Source: Coriobacteriia bacterium
GTDB lineage: Bacteria > Actinomycetota > Coriobacteriia > Anaerosomatales > SLCP01
NCBI GenBank assembly: GCA_007123455.1
Contig: SKKZ01000143.1
Span: 1-39,461 of the forward strand
DNA: 39,461 bases
Direction: 5' to 3'
Shown: positions 17,850 through 25,253 of the stretch, piece after piece
How the letters are laid out: each line of letters opens with the position of its first letter
Numbering within the stretch: the stretch's first letter is position 1
The notes under the pieces: model-generated
Databases searched by the model: none
Seen by the model: only the letters and a program-made list of their open reading frames with translations
What the model was told of the DNA's origin: nothing
Position numbers and translations under genes: made by a program

Positions 17850-18947
17850 ATGGGACGCAGGCACCGCAAGAGTCCACTCGTCGAATCGAGTCGTGACCCG
17901 CGACATGCGCGAACGCGGGTCGGGGTCGCATTCGCTCTCCTGGGAATCGTTGCGCTTCTGCTTGCCGCGGGCGGGGCAGCCTCCTGGTGGTATCTGTTGG
18001 TGCGGCCCGATGTCGCCGATGTGCAGCCGGGGCAGCCGGTGCAGATCGAGATTCCGCAGGGTGCCGGTACAGCAGAGATCGCCGAACGACTCTCAGAAGT
18101 CGGTATAGTCTCCAACGCAAATCGATTTCGTCTCGAGGCGCGCCGTGCAGGCGCCGATGGACAGCTGCGCGCCGGCATCTACGATTTCGAGACCGGCATG
18201 TCATACGAGCAGGTCATCGCAGAGCTGCGGTCTGGTCCACCCATCGTCTACTCGACCGTGACCATTCCGGAGGGGTGGGTGATCGAGCAGGTCGCTGAGC
18301 GTGTCGAGCGCGATGCGGGGATTCCCGCGGCCGAGTTCGAGGAACTCGCACGGGGTGGGTACGAGGAGTTCCCGCGTGAATACCTCCAGGAGGTCCCGGA
18401 CGGTCTGCTAGAAGGTTATCTCTTCCCCAAGACCTATCGTGTTCGCGAGGGCAGTTCGGCACGCGACGTGATCGAGATGATGCTGGACCAGTTCGAGATC
18501 GAGCTGGCCGAGGTGGACGTCGCCGCTGCCGAAGCGCGGGGATTCACTCTGCACGAACTCGTGACGATGGCTTCCATAATCGAGCGTGAGACACGTGTGG
18601 CCGATGAGCGCGTCTACGTGTCCTCCGTCATCCACAACCGGCTCGAGAAGGGAATGCGACTCGAGATCGACGCGACGATCGAGTACCTGCTTCCCGGCAC
18701 CCGCTTCCGTCTGACCTACGAGGACCTTGAGATCGACAGCCCGTACAACACGTACCGCAATGCGGGTCTGCCGCCGGGTCCTATCTGCAGTCCGGGGCTC
18801 GCTTCGCTCAAGGCGGCGGCCGCACCGGCCGACACAGAGTACATCTTCTACGTGTTGACGGACCCGGACGGGTCGCACACGTTCACGGAGACATACGAAG
18901 AATTCCTGCGTGCGAAAGAACGCTCAAAGGAGGTGTTCGGAGAGTAG
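17850..18947 (+). CDS. mltG: Endolytic murein transglycosylase MltG
   Basis: A 365-residue YceG/MltG protein that cleaves nascent glycan strands at the membrane. It has a basic cytoplasmic start, one transmembrane segment (about residues 26-50), a LysM-like region, and the catalytic domain with ASIIERET, whose first Glu (Glu245) corresponds to the catalytic Glu of E. coli MltG. The motif SPYNTYRNAGLPPGPICSPG is the family signature. ATG 17850 follows GGAGG (17841-17845) closely; GTG 17832, overlapping the ruvX stop, is an alternative. Confidence 0.93.
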   Translation: MGRRHRKSPLVESSRDPRHARTRVGVAFALLGIVALLLAAGGAASWWYLLVRPDVADVQPGQPVQIEIPQGAGTAEIAERLSEVGIVSNANRFRLEARRAGADGQLRAGIYDFETGMSYEQVIAELRSGPPIVYSTVTIPEGWVIEQVAERVERDAGIPAAEFEELARGGYEEFPREYLQEVPDGLLEGYLFPKTYRVREGSSARDVIEMMLDQFEIELAEVDVAAAEARGFTLHELVTMASIIERETRVADERVYVSSVIHNRLEKGMRLEIDATIEYLLPGTRFRLTYEDLEIDSPYNTYRNAGLPPGPICSPGLASLKAAAAPADTEYIFYVLTDPDGSHTFTETYEEFLRAKERSKEVFGE

Positions 18948-18949
18948 CC

Positions 18950-19906
18950 ATGGCCGATATGAAGCCCGTTCCTGCGATACGGATCGAACGCGCCGAGAAG
19001 AGATACGGAGGAGCGGCAGGTTTCACGGCCGTCTCCGACGTCAGCCTCACGGTCTCACCCGGCTCGATCCACGGACTGCTCGGCCCGAACGGGGCCGGGA
19101 AGACGACCACACTGAAGATGCTTCTCGGGCTCGTGCGCCCGTCGGGTGGCGACTTCGAGATTCTGGGTGAGCCGGCCGGACCCGCCGTCAGGGCACGTGT
19201 CGGGTTCCTACCCGAGCAGCCCTACTTCTCGCCGCTGCTCACGGCCGGTGAGTTACTCATGCTGCACGGGAGGCTCTCGGGGATGTCTGCCTCGGACGTC
19301 TCTGCCCGCACCAGCACGCTCCTCGCCCGGGTCGGTCTCGAGGGCCGGGAAGACACGCGGCTGGCGAAGTATTCGCGTGGCATGCTCCAGCGCATCGGCA
19401 TCGCTCAGGCGCTTGTCGCCGCTCCCGAAGTGGTGGTTCTCGATGAGCCTGCGTCCGGTCTCGACCCCGTCGGTCAGCGTGATGTCCGTGACCTCATGAT
19501 GGGGCTCGCCGAGGACGGCACGACGGTTCTGCTCTCGTCGCATCAGCTCTCCGAGGTCGAGGCGGTCTGTGACGAAGTCACCATTCTCAACCATGGCAAG
19601 GTCGCTGCCGAGGGAGCGATCGATGACCTTCTGAACGTGGCCGGGCGCACCTCCGTGCGCGCACGTGGTACGGCTACTACGCTGCCAGCCGATGTCCAGA
19701 GCCTGATGGAGGACGTCGCGGTCTCGGGTGGTGTATGGGTATTCTCGGTTCCCGATTCGGCCGTGCGCGCCGTGGTCGACATCCTCGACGACAACGGGTG
19801 GGCGATAGAGGCGATACTCCCGAAACGGCAGTCGCTCGAAGAGTACTTCGGCCGCATGCTCGACGAGTCGCGTACCGTGGCGGAGGAGCAGGCGGTTTCG
19901 CGATGA
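18950..19906 (+). CDS. ABC transporter ATP-binding protein
   Basis: A 318-residue ABC ATPase. Walker A is GPNGAGKTT (residues 45-53), the signature is YSRGMLQRIG (a variant of LSGGQ as in ABC-2 exporters), Walker B is VVVLDEPASGLDP, and the H-loop is in LLSSHQLSEVE. A C-terminal extension of about 90 residues (DVAVSGGVWVFSVPDS ... LEEYFGRML) is typical of ABC-2-type systems such as NatA/CcmA. It overlaps the permease gene by four bases. The exported substrate is unknown. Confidence 0.9.
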   Translation: MADMKPVPAIRIERAEKRYGGAAGFTAVSDVSLTVSPGSIHGLLGPNGAGKTTTLKMLLGLVRPSGGDFEILGEPAGPAVRARVGFLPEQPYFSPLLTAGELLMLHGRLSGMSASDVSARTSTLLARVGLEGREDTRLAKYSRGMLQRIGIAQALVAAPEVVVLDEPASGLDPVGQRDVRDLMMGLAEDGTTVLLSSHQLSEVEAVCDEVTILNHGKVAAEGAIDDLLNVAGRTSVRARGTATTLPADVQSLMEDVAVSGGVWVFSVPDSAVRAVVDILDDNGWAIEAILPKRQSLEEYFGRMLDESRTVAEEQAVSR

Positions 19907-20634
19907 ACCGTGTCTTCGCAGTCGCCCGGGCCGTTGTGTCCGACGCCATCAGGCGCCGGCTCGTATGGATCGTGGTCCTCTTCTCGCTCGTGCTCGCCGC
20001 GAGCATCCCGATGCTGCCAAGCTACGGCGTGGGTGTCGCCGAGGCCGTCTACAGGGAGATCGCGCTCGCGATGACCTATGTCGCCGCGATGGTGGTCACG
20101 CTGGTGCTCTCGGTGGCACGGATTCCCGGTGAGGTCGAGCGCCGCACCGTATACAGCGTGCTCGCCCGTGACGTCAGACGGTGGGAGTACGTGCTCGGCA
20201 CGTGGCTCGGCATCGTGCTCACCCTCGGCGCCGCTACACTTGCGTTCGGCGCCATCATCTTCGGGGTGGGCTGGGTCATGTACGGGGAGCCCATGTGGCT
20301 GCTCTGGCAGGGCGTTGCGGCGATATGGATGGAAGCGGGAATCATCGCCGCGCTGTGCGTGGCGGTCTCCACCGTCACACTTCCCGTGATCGTTGCGATC
20401 GCAGCCCTTGCGTTTCTCTTCATCGCGCACGTGCGGGCGGACCTGCTGGGTGGCCCTCAGAACCCGCTCTGGCACGTCTATCCGTCACTCGATGCGTTCA
20501 ACATCATCGCCCCCGTGGCCCACGGCTCGGGTGTCTCTCTGATGTATCTCGCGACGATGACGGCGGTCTTCGCGGCCTGGGTCGCCATGCTCACACTGCT
20601 TGGCGCGCTCGGGTTCTCGCGGAGGGACCTGTGA
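19903..20634 (+). CDS. ABC-2-type transporter permease
   Basis: A 243-residue membrane protein with about six hydrophobic segments and a long periplasm-facing or cytoplasmic loop containing EVERRTVYSVLARDVRRWEYVLGTWLG, a typical ABC-2 permease feature. ATG 19903 overlaps the ATPase stop codon (ATGA). With the upstream ATPase it forms an exporter-like pair. The stop overlaps the start of the next gene (TGATG), so all three genes appear translationally coupled. Confidence 0.85.
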   Translation: MNRVFAVARAVVSDAIRRRLVWIVVLFSLVLAASIPMLPSYGVGVAEAVYREIALAMTYVAAMVVTLVLSVARIPGEVERRTVYSVLARDVRRWEYVLGTWLGIVLTLGAATLAFGAIIFGVGWVMYGEPMWLLWQGVAAIWMEAGIIAALCVAVSTVTLPVIVAIAALAFLFIAHVRADLLGGPQNPLWHVYPSLDAFNIIAPVAHGSGVSLMYLATMTAVFAAWVAMLTLLGALGFSRRDL

Positions 20635-21299
20635 TGGACTCGCTGGTGCGCTCGCGTACACTCGCACTACTGTTGGTCGTCGCCTTGTTCAGTCTGGCCC
20701 TGATCGGTCAGGCGAGTGCCGACCAGCTCGTGCCGGTCACCGAGCGGACCGGCACCGGACAGGCGATCGAGCGCGCGGGGTTCGCGTACCTGACGGGCGT
20801 GCGCACGTATGGTGCCGCGGTGCTATGGAATCGGCTCGACCCGCTGTTCCACGACTACTATGAAGATCTCCCGCTTGAAGAGCAGACCTACATGATGCCG
20901 ACAATCAACATGGCCATCCTCCTGGACCCGCAGTTCACCCAGCCCTACTATGTCGCCGCATGGGTGCTGGCCCGCCGTGGGCAGGTCGATGAGGGTGTCG
21001 CGCTCGCCGCGCGGGGGGTAGAGAACAACCCGCAATCGGGATTGATGCGTGTTAACCATGCCCAGCTCCTCGTCATCTTCCGCGAGGACGAGGACGCGGC
21101 AGTGGCTCAGGCAGAGGCGGCGCTTGCCGATGACATCGTCTGGGCGAACCTTGTCGAGCAGTACGAAGGTTATGCAGCGGTCCGGACGATACTGCGCAAC
21201 GCGGGCCGCGAGCAGCAGGCAGCTTTCCTCGATGCCGAACTCGAGCGCATCGATGATGAGATCGACAGGCTCGGCGTCTCAGTCGGCCACAATCACTGA
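20634..21299 (+). CDS. Membrane-anchored helical-repeat (TPR-like) protein
   Basis: A 221-residue protein with an N-terminal hydrophobic segment (TLALLLVVALFSLALIGQAS, about residues 8-27) serving as anchor or signal. The rest is helical, with TPR-like pairs such as YYVAAWVLARRGQVDEGVALAARGVENNP and LLVIFREDEDAAVAQAEAAL. I recognise no enzyme motif. Overlap with the permease gene suggests it is an accessory part of that ABC system. A near-identical gene arrangement in relatives would support this. Confidence 0.75.
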   Translation: MDSLVRSRTLALLLVVALFSLALIGQASADQLVPVTERTGTGQAIERAGFAYLTGVRTYGAAVLWNRLDPLFHDYYEDLPLEEQTYMMPTINMAILLDPQFTQPYYVAAWVLARRGQVDEGVALAARGVENNPQSGLMRVNHAQLLVIFREDEDAAVAQAEAALADDIVWANLVEQYEGYAAVRTILRNAGREQQAAFLDAELERIDDEIDRLGVSVGHNH

Positions 21300-21316
21300 G
21301 GAAGCGAAGGATTCTG

Positions 21317-21811
21317 GTGAGAATGCTCTCTCCCGACCGGTACCACTCCAGTGTGACTGCGATAGACCTTGCCGACCTGCAGCGAGGCGGAGTGCGCCAC
21401 CTTCTCATCGATCTGGACAACACGCTGATGCCCCGGGACAGCAGCGAGGTCCCTCCCGATGTCCGGGTGTGGATCGACCGGCTGTCCGACCACGGGATGA
21501 GCGCGTGTCTGGTCTCGAACAACTGGCACGCTCACGTCACCTCTGTTGCCGAGAGCATCGGTCTGCCGATCGTTGCCAAGGCGCTCAAGCCGTTCCCCTC
21601 GGCGTTTCGTAAAGGGCTCCGTGAACTCGGGGGTTCAGCGAAGCATGCGGCCGTGATCGGCGACCAGATATTCACCGATGTTCTGGGGGGCAACCTCTTG
21701 GGAATGACGACCGTGCTCGTCGCCCCGCAATCGACCTCCGACCTGCCTCATACGCTCGTGCTCAGGCGTCTCGAGCGTCTCGTGTTGGCGGGCCGGGAAC
21801 CCCTCGCGTAG
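21317..21811 (+). CDS. YqeG family HAD IIIA-type phosphatase
   Basis: A 164-residue HAD-superfamily protein. Motif I is LIDLDNTLMP (DxDxT type), motif II is LVSNNW, and motif III/IV is KALKPFPSAFRKGL ... VIGDQIFTDVLGGNLLGM. This matches YqeG-type phosphatases, which lie beside aroE in many Bacillota and related genomes; some homologues dephosphorylate phosphatidylglycerophosphate. GTG 21317 has a GAAGCGAAGG ribosome-binding stretch at 21301-21310; ATG 21323 is an alternative. Confidence 0.88.
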   Translation: MRMLSPDRYHSSVTAIDLADLQRGGVRHLLIDLDNTLMPRDSSEVPPDVRVWIDRLSDHGMSACLVSNNWHAHVTSVAESIGLPIVAKALKPFPSAFRKGLRELGGSAKHAAVIGDQIFTDVLGGNLLGMTTVLVAPQSTSDLPHTLVLRRLERLVLAGREPLA

Positions 21812-21855
21812 ACTCGCCACTGTCAGGACAATGCTGTCGACCGGGAGCAGATGGG

Positions 21856-22761
21856 ATGAGCGCTCGCATCACAGGACGCACGCGTCTGGCGGGAATCATC
21901 GGTTGGCCGGTGGAGCAGAGCCTGTCACCCGTGATGCACAACGCCGCCTATCAGGCGATGGACCTCGATTGGGCCTACGTCCCGCTGCCCGTTGCCGATG
22001 AGACGGACCTGATCCGTGTCGTCGGGGCGATTCGTGTCCTGCCATTCGTCGGATTCAACGTGACCATGCCATACAAACAGGTGATGCTGGAGTTGTGCGA
22101 TGAAGCTGCAATGCTTGCCACCATGGCGGGCGCGGTGAACACCGTGCACTGCGTGGACGGGCGTCTGATCGGCTACAACACCGATGGCAGGGGTCTGGTC
22201 GATTCACTCGCGGCAGAGGTGGGCTACGAGCCGCAGGGCACGACGGTCGTGATTGTCGGAGCGGGAGGGGCCGCAGGTTCGGCCCTGGTCTCGCTCGTAC
22301 TCGGCAAGGCGGAGCGGGTAGTGCTGCTCAACCGGACGCGCGAGAACGCGGAGACGCTAGCCGGGCGCATCAGGCCCCATGCCCGGGAGACCGTCATCGA
22401 TGTGGCCACGCTAGGGGAGGACTCAGCAGAGGAAGTCCGGGAGGCCGACCTCGTCATCAACGCGACCCCCCTCGGGATGGGCCCGACAGACCAGTCCCCG
22501 GTGCCCGCAGAGTGGCTGGGCGCGGGACAGATCGTGGCCGACATGATCTATCGGGCTCAGCCGACGCCGCTCGTCAGAGCCGCTCGCTCCGCCGGAGCTA
22601 AGGCTGTCGACGGCCTCGGCATGTTGGTGGCGCAGGGGGCCATCGCGATGGAGATCTGGGGAGACGAGGAGTGCGGACGTGCCCCCCGTGACGTCATGCG
22701 TCAGGCAGCCGAAGATGCAATCTCGGCCCGTGCAGATGCAGAGCGTGGTGAGGACTCATGA
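21856..22761 (+). CDS. aroE: Shikimate dehydrogenase (NADP+)
   Basis: A 301-residue AroE that reduces 3-dehydroshikimate to shikimate in aromatic amino acid synthesis. Landmarks are the substrate-binding SLSPVMHNAAYQ, NVTMPYKQ with the catalytic Lys, NTDGRGLVDSL, the nucleotide-binding GAGGAAGSA, LLNRTRENAE, and INATPLGM. ATG 21856 is the start; its stop overlaps the start of pilB1 (ATGA), so this housekeeping gene is directly fused to the pilus operon. No other aro gene is in the window. Confidence 0.93.
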   Translation: MSARITGRTRLAGIIGWPVEQSLSPVMHNAAYQAMDLDWAYVPLPVADETDLIRVVGAIRVLPFVGFNVTMPYKQVMLELCDEAAMLATMAGAVNTVHCVDGRLIGYNTDGRGLVDSLAAEVGYEPQGTTVVIVGAGGAAGSALVSLVLGKAERVVLLNRTRENAETLAGRIRPHARETVIDVATLGEDSAEEVREADLVINATPLGMGPTDQSPVPAEWLGAGQIVADMIYRAQPTPLVRAARSAGAKAVDGLGMLVAQGAIAMEIWGDEECGRAPRDVMRQAAEDAISARADAERGEDS

Positions 22762-24434
22762 GCGCCGCCGGCAGCCAGAGGCTCGGGCGCCTTCTCGTGG
22801 AGTCGGGCACCATCTCCCAGGAGCAGCTCTCCGCGGCACTTGAATCCGCATTCGGTGGCAAGAGCCTGATCGCTGCTCTCGATGATCTGGGATACGCCTC
22901 TGAAAACGTTGTCGCCCGGGCCGTTGCCGCGCAGATGGGGCTGGACTACATCGATCTTCCGGGATACGACATCGACCCTAATGCGGCGACGAATCTTTCC
23001 TCGGAACTCGCCAGACGGCATAGTGTGCTGCCGGTCAAGATCGAGGACGGCGAGTTGCTGGTTGCGATGTCGGACCCTGCGAACCTGATCGCCATCGACG
23101 ACCTCAGGATCGTCACCGGATATGAGATCCGTCCAGTGGTCGTCGCCGAGAGCGATCTCGCGCAGGCGATCGAGAAGTTCGTGGCCTCACACGCGAACGT
23201 TGACGACATGGTCGGCGATCTCGAGGACGCGGTGAGTACCGGGGATGAGAGCGCGGAAGATGACGTCGACGATGAGAGCGCACCGGTCGCCAAGCTCATG
23301 AACCTCGTCATCACGGAAGGCATCCGGCAGGGCGCCGGTGACATCTATATCGAACCGCACGAACACGAATTGAGGGTCCGCTTCCGCGTAGACGGCGTGT
23401 GTCAGGAGGTGTTCCGCAGCCCGAAGAAGATGCAGCGCCAGCTCATCAGTCGGCTGAAGATAGCTTCCGGCATGGATATCGCCGAGAAGCGCACACCCCA
23501 GGATGGTCGCTTCGGCGTGGTGCTCGACGGCAAGGCGGTGGACTTCCGCGTGGCGGTTCTCCCGCTCGTCCACGGTGAGCTCGCGGTCATGCGGCTTCTC
23601 CGCAAGGACTCGATCATGATGTCGCTGGAGGACCTCGGATTCCTCGAGCAGCCCATGCAGCGGCTGTTGGATGCGCTTGCGCTCCCGTACGGTGCGATCC
23701 TCGTCACCGGGCCGACGGGTTCAGGCAAGTCGACCACGCTCTATGCGGCCATCAACCGGACGAACGACGTCAGCACCAACTTGATTACTGTAGAAGACCC
23801 GGTAGAGTATCGCCTCAACGGACTGTCCCAAGTCCAGGTCCACGAGAAGGCCGGCCTGACGTTCGCCTCGGCGCTGCGCTCCATCCTGAGGCAGGATCCC
23901 GATACCGTGATGATCGGCGAGATCCGTGATGCGGAGACAGGTACGATCGCTATCGAGGCGGCCCTGACCGGCCACCTCGTGCTCTCGACACTCCATACGA
24001 ACGACGCTCCTTCGGCCGTCACGCGTCTGACCGAGATGGGTATCGAGCCCTTCCTCACCGCCTCCGCGATCACCTGTGTCCTGGCTCAGCGACTCGCGCG
24101 ACGTCTCTGTCCCGACTGCAAAGAGAAGTACGTTCCCGAGGAGGAGGCTTTGGCGCGCGTCGGTTTCCCGTTCGAGCCGGGCAGTCCGCCACATATCTTT
24201 CGGGCCAAGGGTTGCCGGAAGTGTAACGACATCGGTTACCGGGGCCGCATGGGCATACATGAGGTCCTGACGATGTCAGAGACGATCGAGCGCATGACCG
24301 TCGAGAACGCGTCGACTGACGAACTCATGGCGCAGGCTGTCGACGAAGGCATGAAGACGCTGAAAGACGATGGTTTCGAGAAGGTGCAGCTGGGACTCAC
24401 ATCGATCGAAGAGATTATGCGCGTAGTAGTCTGA
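22758..24434 (+). CDS. pilB: Type IV pilus assembly ATPase PilB (copy 1)
   Basis: A 558-residue GspE/PilB-type extension ATPase. The N-terminus has a MshEN-type domain (LGRLLVESGTISQEQLSAAL), then an acidic linker with EDDVDDESAP, then the hexameric ATPase: Walker A GPTGSGKSTT (residues 318-327), Asp box VEDPVEYRLNGLSQ, Walker B VMIGEIRDAET, and His box HLVLSTLHTND. The zinc-binding CPDC (451/454) and CRKC (486/489) are intact. The MshEN domain, which in some PilB/MshE proteins binds c-di-GMP, argues against PilT. It is about the same length as the second PilB at 28312 but clearly diverged. Start overlaps aroE. Confidence 0.92.
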   Translation: MSAAGSQRLGRLLVESGTISQEQLSAALESAFGGKSLIAALDDLGYASENVVARAVAAQMGLDYIDLPGYDIDPNAATNLSSELARRHSVLPVKIEDGELLVAMSDPANLIAIDDLRIVTGYEIRPVVVAESDLAQAIEKFVASHANVDDMVGDLEDAVSTGDESAEDDVDDESAPVAKLMNLVITEGIRQGAGDIYIEPHEHELRVRFRVDGVCQEVFRSPKKMQRQLISRLKIASGMDIAEKRTPQDGRFGVVLDGKAVDFRVAVLPLVHGELAVMRLLRKDSIMMSLEDLGFLEQPMQRLLDALALPYGAILVTGPTGSGKSTTLYAAINRTNDVSTNLITVEDPVEYRLNGLSQVQVHEKAGLTFASALRSILRQDPDTVMIGEIRDAETGTIAIEAALTGHLVLSTLHTNDAPSAVTRLTEMGIEPFLTASAITCVLAQRLARRLCPDCKEKYVPEEEALARVGFPFEPGSPPHIFRAKGCRKCNDIGYRGRMGIHEVLTMSETIERMTVENASTDELMAQAVDEGMKTLKDDGFEKVQLGLTSIEEIMRVVV

Positions 24435-24578
24435 ACCGGCGTTTTCCCTGCATAGAGGGGTCTATCGGTTGTGAAGACTGGGGCTTCGTGAGAAACTGAG
24501 AAGAGGTAGCTGTACGTCGCCACGGCTCCTAGCGCGTGGCGTCATGCGTTCCGAGGGGTGAGGGAGGGGGCGTCGTCT
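24435..24578 (+). other. Intergenic leader with hairpin upstream of the roadblock gene
   Basis: This 144-base gap has no gene. It holds a hairpin CGCCACG (24518-24524) / CGTGGCG (24535-24541), which could extend by two more pairs. A weak TTGTGA (24469-24474) with GAAACT (24492-24497) is a possible promoter, and GTTT (24441-24444) followed 13 bases later by GGGTCT loosely resembles a SigB-type site. No T-run follows the hairpin. None of these is more than suggestive. Confidence 0.35.
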
Positions 24579-25205
24579 GTGACAGACGAGGGGATCGACA
24601 GGTATTTGGTCGGCGACATCGATGACGAGGAGTTCGACGAGGCGGGTGAGACGGTCGTGCCGCCGGTCATCGTGTCCCCGACATCAACTCCTGACGACGG
24701 TGCACACTACGCTGACCGTGAGGTTACCGATGCGCGAGAACCTGACACGCTTGAAGCGACCATCGCGCCCGAGCAGCCACCCGACGAGGTAGCGCCATCC
24801 GTCGCCACCGAACACGCGGTATCGGACCGGGCGACCTCGAGCCGGGAGCGCCGCCTCGCAGAAGCACTCGAGGAACTGATGTCAGAGTCCAGCGACATCG
24901 AGGCCACCGCGCTCGTCAGCCTTGACGGTTTCATCATCGCCTCGGCGCTGCCCGATGGCATGCAGGAAGACCGTGTCGGCGCGATGTCTGCGGCGATACT
25001 CGCCCTCGGTGAGCGTGCGGCGGCCGAGCTCGGACGCGGACAACTGACGCAGGTGTTCATCGAGGGCGCCGACGGCTACGTGCTGCTGGTAGCTGCCGGA
25101 AACCGGGCGGTGCTCACCGTGCTCGCCGGTCGCCAGGCGAAACTCGGCCTGGTGCTCTACGACATGAGAGCCGCTGCCGATACCATTGGGGAGATACTTC
25201 GCTAG
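24579..25205 (+). CDS. Roadblock/LC7-domain protein (MglB/CvnB-like)
   Basis: A 208-residue protein. The first 85 or so residues are acidic and low-complexity (DDEEFDEAGETVVPP and many Asp, Glu, Pro, Thr). The C-terminal part, from RRLAEALEELMSE onward, is a roadblock/LC7 domain: ATALVSLDGFIIASALPDG, RVGAMSAAILALGERAAAEL, QVFIEGADGYVLLVAAG, AVLTVLAGRQAKLGLVLYDM. Such domains regulate small GTPases (MglB with MglA, CvnB with CvnD). GTG 24579 has GGGAGGGG (24562-24569) at good spacing; GTG 24558 is in frame upstream. A CvnD-like GTPase gene lies two genes downstream, a likely partner. Confidence 0.85.
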   Translation: MTDEGIDRYLVGDIDDEEFDEAGETVVPPVIVSPTSTPDDGAHYADREVTDAREPDTLEATIAPEQPPDEVAPSVATEHAVSDRATSSRERRLAEALEELMSESSDIEATALVSLDGFIIASALPDGMQEDRVGAMSAAILALGERAAAELGRGQLTQVFIEGADGYVLLVAAGNRAVLTVLAGRQAKLGLVLYDMRAAADTIGEILR

Positions 25206-25253
25206 ACATCGAACGGCCACGGATCTTGGCCGAGAAGGGTGCCGACGAGTCGC

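Noticed and set aside
24435..24578. c-di-GMP riboswitch before the roadblock gene, pilin or pilM
   Set aside because: The pilin leader, the pilM gap and this gap were compared with the GEMM consensus (GACGCAAAGC and GCAGCC blocks) and none matched in order.
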